Source: Lamellibrachia satsuma (lineage: Eukaryota > Annelida > Polychaeta > Sabellida > Siboglinidae). Taken from it: a stretch of DNA of 64,000 nt. The stretch's first letter is position 1. Every line of letters starts with the position of its first letter. Position numbers and translations under genes: made by a program. This document shows, in pieces, positions 36,403-47,326 of the stretch. The notes beneath the pieces are model-generated. The model saw only the letters and a list, made by a program, of their open reading frames with translations. It was not told the DNA's origin and searched no databases. The stretch is taken from NCBI GenBank assembly GCA_033239005.1, contig BSQZ01000026.1, positions 3,217,001-3,281,000 of the forward strand. The letters are read 5' to 3'.

Positions 36403-39400
36403 ATCCCAGTGGCGCACCGAAACCACGATCAGGTTCTATGCGTCCCATGTCGCGATGGCTCCGGCCGTCCACACCACCCACCGCCGAGGGAAGTTTGGGA
36501 CACACAGAATTACGTTTTTTCGTTATTTTCGGAGGCCCCATTATCGATAACAGCGCGGGGATAATAAGCAGCCCATGAAATGCACCCAGCAGCATGACTA
36601 AGAAAATCGTCTTGAAGAAGGTACGATATATGTAAGCGGTGGCGAAAGCTAACACGGACACCCCCAGGATTGTCGACAGCGCCCCCTGCACTATGGGGTA
36701 CCCAATAGCGTGAAGAGCATTGCGCATGCGCTGGTTACCAGTCTTGCCCTCTGCCAACACGAAGGCGTAGGTAATGTGTGCCGAGAAGTCAACAGAGAAA
36801 CCGATGCATATGATAATGCTGATCATGGAGATCATATCGAGGTTAATGCCCCACCACGACATATAACCTATGACCCCTGTACAGATGGACACGATGCTGG
36901 AAGTCACCCACAAACTACATACCGGATGTGGTATGAGCAACAGCGATACAACAAACATGGCGGCCGTCGCAATAAGCAGATTCTGTCGCGTGTTCGGCCA
37001 AATGGCGAGGTACTGGTCGTAGAATATGAACGCGGGGTGAAACACCGTCACGTTCAGATCTTGGTGGTTATCGGCGATTTCACGAGCTGTGGACATCATT
37101 CTGCCTTCGCGTATCGGCGTGTTCATATCTTTGGAATACACAAAGAATCGTGAGTATTTGACTTTATTATCATATGTTTTAATGTCCATATTGTAATTCA
37201 GGTGGCTGTAGTTTGAAAAAAAGTCGACTAGCAGTGACGAGAAGTTTCCAGAGTCTACACCATCGCTTCCGATGAACATCGTGAAATCGCGAGTCCATGC
37301 TGATGTGACGTCTTTGCCGTGGACATATTCGGAGACTTCGAATTTCTGTATCAACTTTTCGATGTTGTCTCGTTCGGTCTTGTCCCATAGTAGAAGCTCC
37401 TTGCCAACATTGACGTTGATAACAGGTCCGTATTTACGGAAGTATTTCATGTCTTGTTTGTAGTAATCAGCAACGTAAGAATCATAGCCTGCCAGTCTAT
37501 CTAAGGTGATGCCCTCCTTGACGTTCACGCAACCCCATATAGCAAAAGCTAGGTACGCCAGATAGACGTGTAGGAGAAATACCTTGAAGGGACGAGTTGA
37601 CAGTAAACCTCCCCACGAGTCCCTGAAGAAGACCATGGCCCTAACATCGCCCATGTTTTTGTTATGTTTCGTTTCGTCCTCCGTGTAGCCGCCTGTGCAG
37701 AAAAGCCGGAAGATGGCACTGCGGTGTCCTGCAATAAGTAATCGTAGACGCGATTGGCGAAGGCATATGAGAAGTGATTGACACGTCTTAACATATTGTG
37801 ATAGTTACTCCATTTCGCTAGCCTGCCTCGATGTTTTTAGATTAAACGGTCTAATATAGTTGCATCTTAAAGTCCATAATATCAAAATTGTCACGCGACT
37901 CTTTGGAAAGTTGTAGCGGAGAAATCTAGAGATGATAGATCGTAGGCTTGCATCACTGTTACACCTGTGACTTGAAATAACCTCCCTGCTTATTACGTGA
38001 CTTTGGTTTGGGCATGACCGCCCTGCTATATGCTTCACAAATAAAGACTTGGGCACATCTTTCCTGATATGTGATTATCTGCTTGTGACTTCGGGCTGAC
38101 CTCTCCCTGCAATATATCTACCTGCTTGTGACTTGGGCACGGCCTTCATACAAGTGGCTGGATGCCGGTGGCTTGCCTCTCGTCGTCCCGTCAGCACCAT
38201 GCAGGCGGCGAAGAAGGTGATCTGGTAGAAATAGTCGAACAAGACAGCGATCACCGTGTACGTGCAGAAGATGCGCACCGACCGGAACTTCGTGATTGCG
38301 CCGATGCCAATCGACAGAGCGTCCGTAACACTTATGATTGTAATCGACACAGCCGCTTCCGAGAACGCCCTGCCCATGCGCTCTTCTACCGTCAACCGGA
38401 AGTCAGTCCGACGCCATGCCGCCAACATGACAAACATGTCGTCAACGCCAATTCCTGTCATGTAAAGTACACGTTGTCAAAACAGACAACAATTATAATA
38501 AACAATGTAAAACAATGCAGCAAAAATGTTTCGTACAAAGCATACAAACATAAAAAATAAAAAACTTCAAAAACCTGACAAAACTTGCCAACGCCAATTT
38601 TTGTGATATAAATGTTAGTAAAACGATTATGGTGAAAGCAATGAACGCAAACAGCAAAAAAGAAAATTGTATACAAATTATTACAACACGCATATGCATA
38701 GGTGAAACAGCAAACATAAACCGTAAAATATACTAAACAAATTACGAATGAAGGAGTTTAGCTACATTTTCATGAAATACTAAATATATTTAACATTGGT
38801 AAACACGACGACTTACCAAGAACGAGAAATGGACTCGACGCGACGATATTAATAAAGGGAATGCCAGCGTGAAGCACGAGACCGAACGCCGAGACTACAG
38901 CGAGAACGACCGAGATTACGCCGAGAATTCCGAGCCACGGTTTGCTGCGCACCCAGTCGGCGCTTATGCACGACATGACGGAGAAGTTGAATAGAACCGT
39001 GAACAAGACAGGTAATAGCGGAAAGACCGCGTCAGCGTTCCGCTTCAGTTCGTCTTCGAGGGAGTGAGCGGTGAAACGCGTCACGGTGATGTGTTCGTAA
39101 CTTTTTTTGTCAGCGAGGGTTGTCAGGAATTTGACTCGCCACTTTCCCACAGCTCCATAATTTTCGTCAGACCGTAGGTAATAGAATAGCGTCCACGCTT
39201 CCGCTTTGGTGTCGCCCCCTGCCGTCTTGCTCACTCCACCAATTGTGCTTCCTAGAAAGAATGTCATATTACATCCGGGACCTTGCCCAATCGTATGAAC
39301 AGGGTACGATAACTCATTTAGAGGAACTTTCATATGATTATGCAATATAAACAACACGTTTGTCGCTTTCTCGAAGGAGCCTGCACACAGGTCGCTGTAG

Positions 39401-39813
39401 TTGTATGTCTTCCCATCATTCTCAACTGTGATATTCTGAATGGCCTTGTCGAGTTGTTCCACTTCGTCGAAAATGTCTTTTGTCAACACGTTTCCGTCCA
39501 TCTTCTTCGGTGTCACGATCACTCGACCATATTCTCCGAGAGTTGACATTCTGATGGGGGTAATGTTGTTAGATATTTCGTACTCGTGGAATAGACGTTG
39601 CATGGTGGAGCGTTCATCCTTCGACCGGGCACCTTCAGGGATAAACAACTTCTCTATGTCGTATTCTTCGTGGAAGTTGTAGAAGCCCGACCCAAGCGCC
39701 GCGGTCAACAATAGCGGACAAACGAGGAACCATATCGGATGGCAGGCGATGAAGCGACCGTAAACGTAGAAGGCTCTTCTCAGCGGTTTCTCAATACAAT
39801 CGAACTGTACCAT
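36344..39813 (-). CDS. Patched-domain-containing (RND/SSD) membrane protein, three exons
   Basis: Exons are 39813-38817, 38454-38122 and 37728-36344. Introns start GTAAGT and GTAGAT and end in ACATGACAG and TTATTGCAG, and both split codons rejoin in frame, giving 904 residues. The start MVQFDCIEKPLRRAFYVYGR is typical for the family. TM1 lies at about 27-45, and a large ectodomain follows (IEKLFIPEGARSKDER). The sterol-sensing bundle begins near 265 and carries GIGVDD (333-338) across the exon 1/2 junction. A second ectodomain and bundle follow, with the paired GFSVDF motif (753-758). Such GxxxD motifs serve proton- or cation-driven lipid/sterol transport in RND proteins, so a role in sterol or lipid handling or Hedgehog-related signalling is inferred from the family; the substrate is unknown. 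An upstream acceptor TTTGTTTCAG puts a 5'UTR exon start at 39879. Confidence 0.92.
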
Positions 39814-39879
39814 TGTCTTGTTTGTCTTGTCTTTGTTACTTCACGTTGTCTGTGGCACGCGCTTCAATACTTCGCCCAA
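39814..39879 (-). other. 5'UTR part of the first coding exon
   Basis: On the minus strand a pyrimidine-rich GTTTGTTTCAG acceptor precedes TTGGGCGAAG, 66 bases upstream of the ATG at 39813. No ATG intervenes in the predicted leader. The upstream UTR exon and promoter were not identified. Confidence 0.55.
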
Positions 39880-39881
39880 CT

Positions 39882-40187
39882 GAAACAAACGCACATAATA
39901 TAAACAAATTATTCATACACTTGCACACGCACACCTTACAGAAATTGATGCAGACATGTAAATAGATGGTAAGAAAATTAATTTAAACATGCAAGGTAAA
40001 GCCAACTGCTGGTGGCGAAGAATGTGTGGAAGTGACACCCGTACGACCATCCTGATGAACGGGTGAAGATGACAACCAACATCAGAAGAAATCACAGACA
40101 CGTCGTCAAAATCCTGAATATATATCATTTAAAACACTGACAGTGACCGTTTGACTCCGTAGGAGTTTTGGCCGGTACCACTACAAG
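39882..40187. other. Upstream flank or first intron of the Patched-domain gene
   Basis: No recognisable exon. It should be intronic if the 39880 acceptor is used. Confidence 0.4.
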
Positions 40188-40246
40188 ACAAGACGAGACG
40201 AGACGAGACGAGACGAGACGAGACGAGACGAGACAAGACAAGACAG
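40188..40246. repeat. (GAGAC)n pentanucleotide tract
   Basis: ACAAGACAAGACGAGACGAG and so on. CGAGA/CAAGA variants mark both edges. Confidence 0.95.
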
Positions 40247-40663
40247 TTTGTTATTAATTCTAAGGCCGACCAAAATGTACGCAATATGTAGCAAAGTCGT
40301 CTGTCGAGCTGTTGTGTATAACGTTAAAGATATAGGAATAATTTTAAAAGTAACAAGTCTGGCTAAATCAGTATTATTACTTAATACAACCATTATTTAG
40401 TAAGCTAAACGTACAGTTTTCACGCAAGTAGGCCTAATCGTATATTTGTTGAGAGATAGCGTAACACAACTCGCAGGGGGTCAATGTTTTGCGCAATCTG
40501 TCCTCACGTATCTTTTTTCATTGTAATTCATATGCTGGAACCTTATAAAACAGCAACAATGTTTTTTTTGGTCAGACTTGTGGTGCAGACCTGTTTTTTC
40601 AACTCTTTCTTTATTGTACCTTTATCCTATCAGCTTGTGAATGTACATTTTCTGTTATTATCC

Positions 40664-40930
40664 TGATGTACGTCCTTTCAGCTGTGCGCACTATGCTGAT
40701 GTACGTCCTTTCAGCTGTGCGCACTATGCTGATGTACGTCCTTTCAGCTGTGCGCACTATGCTGATGTACGTCATTTCAGCTGTGCGCACTATGCTGATG
40801 TACGTCCTTTCAGCTGTGCGCACTATGCTGATGTACGTCCTTTCAGCTGTGCGCATTATGCTGATGTACGTCCTTTCAGCTGTGCGCACTATGCTGATGT
40901 ACGTCCTTTCAGCTGTGCGCACTGTGCTGC
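40664..40930. repeat. 33-bp minisatellite, 8 copies
   Basis: The unit is GATGTACGTCCTTTCAGCTG TGCGCACTATGCT. Copies are nearly identical (one CATTTCAG, one GCGCATTATG, one GCACTGTG). Frames are open because the unit is divisible by three. It lacks protein-like flanks. Confidence 0.95.
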
Positions 40931-41752
40931 AGGCATTGCATATTCAAGTCAGTGTGCACAGTGGCAATTCTAGTTCTGCCATTTGAATGTTAATAAGCTG
41001 GGCGAATTGCCCATTTCCAACCTACGCAGTAGTTTGGTTTTTCACACAAACGGAGAAAGGGTTGTACGTCCTCATAATTTCAACCGAATACATCGGGGGG
41101 GGGTCACGGGTAAATCAGCTGCATAGGCACACGAAATACAAAACTGTGAGTGGCTGTGTGCAAAACAGGAAGACTTCCTTTTCTTACTGTTATTAGGACG
41201 TCCGGAAACTTATGAGATGTGTTCTTTGTTATGACGTTAAAAGAATGTCCCTTAAAAATCTATATCATTTTTATAAAATAGTCCATAGAATTTTTGCGGA
41301 CACAATTTTGTAGAATAAAAAATATCTATAGAATATTCTGTATAATTTCTTTTTAAAAATAATTTATAGGATTTTTGCGTACACAGCTATATAATTTGTA
41401 GTTTCTATTGTTTTCGATAAAATATTATGCTATGCTCTGTAGAATTCTTTACAAATCTATAGAAAATTGAAGTAGACGTAAACTATTTCTATAAAATCAG
41501 TAGCATTCTTGTTTTCTACGCAAGATTATACTAAACTCTGTAGAATTCTACAGATTTATAAAATTGTTATAGAATTCTACAGATTTTGTTATTAAGGGGT
41601 GGCCAGCTTTAAAACGTTAGTTTCTTTAAAAATTTTCAATAACAGCTTGTGGGCTTTTTATAAGTTTACATTGCGGTAGAATACATTTGAAAGATTATTG
41701 TAGCAAGTATTTTATGCAAAGCAGAGGAGTGCCGTTTTTCACATATAAAAGG
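40931..41752. other. Non-coding AT-rich stretch with degenerate TAGAATTC-rich repeats
   Basis: Between about 41240 and 41590 short phrases such as ATAGAATTTTTGCGGACACA and ATAGGATTTTTGCGTACACA, or TGTAGAATTC, recur in diverged form. It looks like an old, decayed tandem repeat. No gene is recognised. Confidence 0.5.
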
Positions 41753-41875
41753 TGTAACGAACTTCGCTGGTTTCATAACAACTTTTATTCAGCCCCCCCC
41801 CCAGACGTATGTAGATGTGCCGTGAACAATACTACGGTGGCCCGTAGGCGCTATGCACTTTGTCCAACCATGACA
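41753..41875 (-). repeat. 3' LTR of the Ty3/gypsy element
   Basis: It begins TGTCATGGTTGGACAAAGTG and ends AAGTTCGTTACA on the minus strand. It is shorter than the 5' copy (123 versus 141 bp), mainly by a deletion next to a run of ten Gs. It carries AATAAA inside GCTGAATAAAAG. Substantial divergence from the other LTR implies an old insertion. Confidence 0.9.
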
Positions 41876-41888
41876 TCTTCCCCTTAAG
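41876..41888 (-). promoter_or_regulatory. Polypurine tract of the Ty3/gypsy element
   Basis: AAGGGGAAGA directly precedes the TG of the 3' LTR on the minus strand, the expected place for plus-strand DNA priming. Confidence 0.7.
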
Positions 41889-41933
41889 TGTTACAAGTCC
41901 ATTTGTCCATATATGACATATCTCACTTAAATG

Positions 41934-42556
41934 TCATAAGTCTAGTTTGTCTGGTTTTCTGACTACACGTCCAGACTTAGTTATGTTGATGTAGTTATCA
42001 CAACTTGAAGCATCGACAATTTCAGCATGACTTGACGGATTCTGCTGGTTGATGGTTGTTGGGAGTTCACCAGAGTCATCACGCGTCTTGGGACCGTTTC
42101 GACTCGCATCACCATCGGGCACCTTCGTGCGAACCATATTGTGGTCTGTTGTCTGTATAGACCTCTTCTGGAATTCCCCCACTTGAGAACATGTTGTTTA
42201 GTCTTCCCACTACTTCTGTCGTTCCCGTCTGAGTTAGGTGTGCGATTTCAATGTATCGGCTACAATAGTTCAAGACCACGAGGGATGTTTTGCCTCTATG
42301 CTCGCAGAGATCACTCGCTATCTTCTGCCAAGTGCGTTGTGGCAGTGGTGTGCTCAGCAACGGTTCGGCTTGTTCTGTGCTGTTGGCAATGAATACAGTT
42401 ATTGACGATTCTGTAGATGTCATTCGACATTCTTTGCCACCACACCGTTTGGTTTGCACGTTCGCGACACTTCACTAGTCCTTGGTGTCCGTGATGTATC
42501 TTTTGGAAGATCTCCTTTCTCATCCCAGGAGGAATCATTACACGCGTTGCACACAC
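41934..42556 (-). pseudogene. Ty3/gypsy integrase remnant
   Basis: The 42556 frame has the HHCC zinc-binding module (HHGHQGLVKCRERA, then NCIHCQQH). The 42459 frame has the core start SDLCEHRGKTSLVVLNYCSR with the first catalytic Asp, then YTDNRPQYGS with the second; the usual DNGPQ Gly is Arg. The segment that should carry the catalytic Glu is missing, and the sequence jumps to a C-terminal tail ending KSGRVVRKPDKLDL. At least one frameshift separates zinc module and core. Integration activity is impossible. Confidence 0.85.
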
Positions 42557-42562
42557 AAGGAG

Positions 42563-43232
42563 TCAATTTACCACACTCAGTTCATTCCTCACATGAAACA
42601 AATATGTCACTGTTTCATAAGTGATGTGTATATGTCTCGGCCAACCTTCGAGCGTGTACTGCACGGCTTGATACATTGATTCATATTTGGCTGTTTCGTC
42701 TTGTATGCGTTTTAGCATGGGGTCTGTGGTGGAAAAGTCACCTATCATTTCGTCCACATATGTTTTGACTTCTTCGACTGTGTCCGATGTCGTTTCGTTT
42801 TTCAACGGATTAAGAGACAATGTGTCTGCGATGATCTGATCTTTTCCAGGCATATATTCTGCTTTCGCATTGGATCGCATCAGACGAAGTAGCAGTCTTT
42901 GGCATCTTGCTGGTGCTCGATCAATGTATTTACTATTGATAAGTGGGATCAGCGGTTTGTGATCTGTGAGTATTGTGAAGTTTTCTAGGCCAGTCAGGTA
43001 CATGGAACACTTCTCATATGCCCAAGTGTTGGCAAAGCGCTCTTTCTCGATGGATGTAGAGACAACCAGCTCGACGTTTGATAGGGTCCGAGATGCATAT
43101 GCTATGGGCTTCATCACGCCTTCTTGCTGCTGCCACAATGCTGCATCAGGCCTTCTTGCTGCTGCCACAATGCTGCATCAGGCCTTCTTGCTGCTGCCAC
43201 AATGCTGCGTCAGATACCAACTCGTTCAGCTT
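42563..43232 (-). pseudogene. Ty3/gypsy RNase H and tether remnant
   Basis: The frame from 43168 reads VMKPIAYASRTLSNVELVVS, then TWAYEKCSMYLTGLENFTIL TDHKPL (RNase H), then ARCQRLLLRLMR and PGKDQIIADTLS, the connection to integrase. The catalytic start of the domain is disrupted by a 32-bp sequence (CCTTCTTGCTGCTGCCACAA TGCTGCATCAGG, plus strand) present three times at about 43119-43210. That shifts the frame with each copy. Confidence 0.88.
43119..43210. repeat. 32-bp triplication inside the gypsy RNase H
   Basis: Three near-identical copies. A single copy would encode AALWQQQEG of the RNase H, so the repeat was made from element coding sequence. Confidence 0.92.
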
Positions 43233-43233
43233 C

Positions 43234-43932
43234 TTGAAGGCTTCTGTCTGTTGTGGCTAATGCCAGACTCTGTCTTTACACAACAGTTCATTCAGAGGTC
43301 TTGCGTGAATACTCATGCCCTTGACATATTTTCCCAGGTAATTTATCATCCATAGGACGCGTCGCAGTTCTGGAATGTTGGGAGGCTCATTCATGTTACT
43401 GATTGCTTCCACTTTGTCAGGGTGTAGGCGCAATCCATCTTTGCTGATTTCGTGTCCCAGGTATTCGAGTCGGTTCTTCCGAATTTTTTACTTCTTTCTG
43501 TTGAGTTTGAGTCCAGATTCCGCAATCGCTTCGAGAACACCGTTCAAACGAGGGTCACGCTCGTCAACGCACGAACCATAGACTGTGATGTCGTTCTGGT
43601 ACACCTCTACACCAGGAAGACCTTCCAACACACTGGTCATCTCGCGTTGAAAGATTTCACTTGCGCTACATATGCCAAATGGTAAACTCCGAAAGCGATA
43701 TCATCCAGATGGCGTTATGAACGTGGTCAGCTTGCTGCAGTCCTCGTCGAGCACTAACTGCCAATTATGGTCAACACAGATGCGTATCTTGTGGTTGGAC
43801 TTCGGTACAACAACCATAGGGCTGCAAAAGTCAGTTGGTTCGGTGACTTGTGTTGTGACTTCGAGTCGCTGTCTCGCTCTATGTACTCTGTCCAATTATC
43901 GAGACGTCTGCTCCACAGTCAGTATTGAAGTT
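43234..43932 (-). pseudogene. Ty3/gypsy protease site and reverse transcriptase remnant
   Basis: NTDCGADVSII at about 43932-43894 is the retropepsin active site, with Cys where the D-T/S-G triad has Thr or Ser. It runs into RT sequence with most of the protease and the RT N-terminus deleted: VTEPTDFCSPMVVVPKSNHK and ICVD, then EDCSKLTTFITP after a second internal deletion, LPFGICSASEIFQREM, and a YxDD box that reads YQND (43590-43601). LKLNRKK, a stop and YLGHEISKDGLRLHP follow. Loss of a catalytic Asp plus deletions mean no RT activity. Confidence 0.85.
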
Positions 43933-44079
43933 GGTGTTTGCCCAGTTTACTTCCAAGTCAATTCCCCATAGTGGTTAACTTTTGTCTGCAGTTTCCAGGG
44001 ATCCCAAATAGAATGAGTTGTCATCCAAACATCCGCTGTTTGCTTGCGTTATCTCGTGCACTTCAGTTTTCTTATTTCT

Positions 44080-44286
44080 GCACATGTTCGCACAATGTCC
44101 CTTTTGCTTTCAAGTATGGCAGATGTCTTCAGCTGCAGGACATTTGTTCCTAGGATGATTTACATACCCGCATCGACCACATGTCCACGACTTCTTGAGT
44201 GGTTTCATGGGAAGTTTCTCCTTCATTGATATTAGCTGTTCTGATGATATGTCATGTGACCTGCACAGCTGTATAGCTTTGTCCAT
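44080..44286 (-). pseudogene. Ty3/gypsy gag C-terminus with one intact and one broken zinc knuckle
   Basis: The frame from 44286 reads MDKAIQLCRSHDISSEQLIS, then WTCGRCGYVNHPRNKCPA, a standard CX2CX4HX4C knuckle. The next is CHT-stop-KQKGHCANMC: spacing shows that the second Cys codon has become TGA (44110-44112). Nucleocapsid knuckles bind the element RNA. Confidence 0.85.
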
Positions 44287-44289
44287 GGT

Positions 44290-45100
44290 CAGGGAGGGAG
44301 GGAGGAAGGGAGGGAGGGAGGGAGGGAGGAAGGAAGGGAGGGAGGGAGGGAGGAAGGAAGGAAAGAAGGAAGGAAGGGAGGGAGGGAGGGAGGGAGGGAG
44401 GGAGGAAGGGAGGGAGGGAGGAAGGAAGTGAGGGAGGGAGGGAGGAAGGAAGGAAGGGAGGAAAGAAGGAAGGGGAGGGAGGGTGGAAGTGAGGAAGAAA
44501 GGAAGGAAGGAAGAGAGGAAGGGAGGAAGGAAGGAAGGGAGGAAGTAAAGAAGGGAGGGAGGAAGGGAGGAAGGAAAGAAGGGAAGGAAGGAAGACAGGA
44601 AGGAAGGGAGGGAGGGAGGAAGGAAGGAAGGAATGGAAGGAGGGAGGGAGGGAGGGAGGGAGGGAGGGAGGAAGTAGGGAAGGAGGGAGGAAGGAAGGAA
44701 GGAAGTGAGGGATGGAGAGAGGAAGGACAGAAGGAAAGAAGGGAGGAATGAAGGGAGGAATGAAGGAATGAAGGAAGGAAGGAATGAAGGAAGGAAGGAA
44801 TGAAGGAAGGAAGGAAGGAATGAAGAAAGGACGGAAGGAAAGAAAGGAGGAAGGAAGGAATGAATGAAGGAAGGAAGGAATGAAGGAAGGAAGGAAGGAA
44901 TGAAGGAATGAATGAAGGAAGGAATGAATGAAGGAATGAAGGAATAAATGAAGGAAGGAAGGAAGGAAAGAAGGAAGGAAGGAAGGAAGGAATGAAGGAA
45001 GTAAGAAAGGAAGGAAGGAAGGAAGGAAGGAAGGAAGGAAGGAAGGAATGAATGAATGAATGAATGAAGGAAGGAAGGAAGGAAGGAAGGAAGGAAGGAA
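44290..45100. repeat. (GGAA)n/(GGGA)n cryptic microsatellite replacing gag interior
   Basis: About 810 bp of GGAA/GGGA/GAAT tetranucleotides. It lies between the gag start (45271-45101) and the gag zinc knuckles. The Ser/Phe/Leu/Pro-rich minus frames and the Gly/Arg/Glu-rich plus frames are artefacts. Confidence 0.96.
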
Positions 45101-45271
45101 GCTTTCTTCGTCTATAGCATTGAGCAAAATGGCGCACTGCACGTCTTGTGTTTTCTCGTTGGCGCCAGATGCCGTGACGTATGACTGGCGACGTTGTTTC
45201 CACCTTTTGCAGGTTTTCGACAAACCTCCACCCGAACAGTTCATAGGACTCGGTGGTTTAATCGAGTCCAC
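45101..45271 (-). pseudogene. Ty3/gypsy gag N-terminal fragment
   Basis: MDSIKPPSPMNCSGGGLSKT, then KRWKQRRQSYVTASGANEKT and CAILLNAIDEES, resembles the start of Ty3/gypsy (K02A2.6-type) Gag. It begins shortly inside the 5' LTR and is cut off by the GGAA tract. Confidence 0.7.
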
Positions 45272-45289
45272 ACTGGAAGTGTTTCTACT

Positions 45290-45307
45290 AGTGCCACGCT
45301 GTCACCA
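45290..45307 (-). promoter_or_regulatory. Primer-binding site of the Ty3/gypsy element
   Basis: TGGTGACAGCGTGGCAC directly follows the 5' LTR end on the minus strand. It begins TGG as tRNA 3'-end complements do. The tRNA is not identified. Confidence 0.65.
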
Positions 45308-45448
45308 TGTACCGAACGAACTTCGCTGGTTTCGTAACAACTTGTATTCAGGCCCTCTTTACAGCCACGTCACCGAGGCATGTGTAGATGTACCGTAAAC
45401 AACACTACGGCGACCCGTAGGCGCTGTGCACTTTGTCCAATCACGACA
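45308..45448 (-). repeat. 5' LTR of the Ty3/gypsy element
   Basis: It begins TGTCGTGATTGGACAAAGTG and ends TTCGTTCGGTACA. Shared blocks with the 3' LTR include GCGCCTACGG, GTTGTTACGAAACCAGCGAA and GGACAAAGTGCA. Confidence 0.9.
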
Positions 45449-45452
45449 AAGG

Positions 45453-46439
45453 GAAAGGTGAGCTGACATGTAGGCGGTTCCAAGTACACAGGGGTCATTG
45501 ATTTGTGACCGCGGAAGGCCAGTCTTATTGTATTATTATAAACGATCGTGCCTTACCTTTGGACAGCAAACACTGACCACGGATCTGTATTGTACTTGCA
45601 TTATAAAACTAGCTGTTTCCTGGTGACTTCAAAGAAGTAGTCATCATTCGATCTTATATAAAGCGCTACACCAATATATTTTTACACCGTAAATTGTTTG
45701 ATTCGGGGTTCGCTACTATTAGGTAAGCGGAGTGACAAATTACTTCACCAACTATAATATTATAATGGTGACGGTGACGATGTGTCTACACTACACTGTA
45801 ATGTTATGTACTTAGCTGTTCGTTAGTCTCTAACCTGCAGCTGACGACGATTGTTGTTTCGGCGACAGAGTCGAGCGCGACACACGGGACAGCTGACGGT
45901 GGATGTGGCTGACTGGCAACCGACCACCAAAAACAGCTCGGCTATGACCTGACAGGGCGCTACGGGTCATTCACCTGTTGCAAAATTGTGGCGAACATGA
46001 TAGTTGGAATCTACTAATGTATTGTCTCGTGTATTTGGAACTGTGTGGATTAAAAAAATTGTGTAGGGGAGGCGGGGCAGAACCGCATACCGGGGAATTT
46101 TGGGGAATTTTGTTCTACGCTTGCTCCGGGTAATTTACATAAATGGGAGGAGCGACGACCAACGATGACTGCGACACCTAACGGCGACTATGCTAATGGC
46201 GGCCGAAGCGTGTTCGTGCGAAGCAGAAGGAAGATCTTTTGATTCATGTGTTATACGTTTGAATGTAAATATTATTCGAAATATTAATGATACCACACCG
46301 ACAATAATTAATAAAGTTGCCGTATGCACCGAAGAGGATAGTTAGTAATAGATAATAATTAAGACAGTTACGCCATACGTGTAGTATCAATTTAACAAAC
46401 GTACATCAACAAATAATTTTTGACAGCGGCAAATGGATA
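45453..46439. other. Non-coding stretch, nothing recognised
   Basis: Unique flanking sequence with no motif. Confidence 0.55.
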
Positions 46440-46451
46440 TTTTGACAGCGG

Positions 46452-46494
<43 letters not shown>

Positions 46495-46532
46495 TTGCCG
46501 CTGCCAATATATATATATATATATATACATAT
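46425..46532. repeat. (AT)n tracts with inverted GCGGCAA/TTGCCGC flanks
   Basis: TTTTGACAGCGGCAAAT occurs twice, then about 36 bp of AT, then ACTTGCCGCTGCCAAT and a second AT tract. The GACAGCGGCAA and TTGCCGCTGCC arms pair across the AT tract. Confidence 0.85.
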
Positions 46533-46969
46533 AATAGGCCTTCGTTTTTTATAGGTCAACCTAAGGCTAACATACATATACGCACATAAGTGTGGACACT
46601 AGTATAGTTCACATAATTAATGGGCGATCATTTACTTTCTTTAATTATATTAAGTATTATAATAAAATATTATATAATCTACCATACGCATATGTATAAG
46701 AAGCCCATATTAATTATGCACGTATGATCAAACATTTACTGTTGTCATCTCCTATGCTAGGTCCTTGCCTAACTTTGCAAAATTGTTTATTTTCAGTTTA
46801 TTTATAAAATACGATAAAAACTTATTTTGTTAAACAATTATCACATAGTATCAGTGGTGGTCACTCCGCCATTGTGTCACCTAAATCCCAGTGTGGCCAA
46901 CACCTCTGTATTTCTGGAAATATTACCAGATGCAGATTCTGATGAATTCCACAGGATTTGTGAGTATGC
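46533..46969. other. Non-coding AT-rich stretch
   Basis: Nothing recognisable. Confidence 0.55.
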
Positions 46970-47021
46970 ATGCATGTATGTCTGTATGTATGTATGTATG
47001 TATGTATGTATGTATGTATGC
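46970..47021. repeat. (TATG)n microsatellite
   Basis: About 50 bp of ATGT tetranucleotide. Confidence 0.93.
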
Positions 47022-47127
47022 ATAATGCACCCATCTAAGATGATATATAGAAGAGTCTACAATCTTTAGGGCTGTGTTTATTTTAATTTTGTTAAATAAT
47101 TACAATGAAGATATCATGTATCATATA

Positions 47128-47326
<199 letters not shown>

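Larger units (their letters stand above)
41753..45448 (-). mobile_element. Dead Ty3/gypsy LTR retrotransposon, complete insertion
   Basis: The minus-strand order is 5' LTR 45448-45308, primer site 45307, gag start 45271, GGAA-expanded gag interior, zinc knuckles, protease site, RT, RNase H, integrase, purine tract and 3' LTR 41875-41753. Both LTRs start TGTC and end TACA. The four bases next to each end are AAGG (41749-41752 and 45449-45452), a target-site duplication of the length usual for Ty3/gypsy integrases. The internal region is far below family length because of deletions in gag, between protease and RT, within RT and in integrase. It is one insertion event, now incapable of making its proteins. 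Confidence 0.93.

Noticed and set aside
36710..37153. 147-codon plus-strand ORF
   Set aside because: Lies antisense to exon 3 of the Patched-domain gene, which has strong family signatures in the other strand.
44252..45271. Ser/Phe/Leu/Pro-rich 300-codon ORFs
   Set aside because: Translation of GGAA repeats. Only the first ~57 codons (gag) and the region after 44286 look like real protein.
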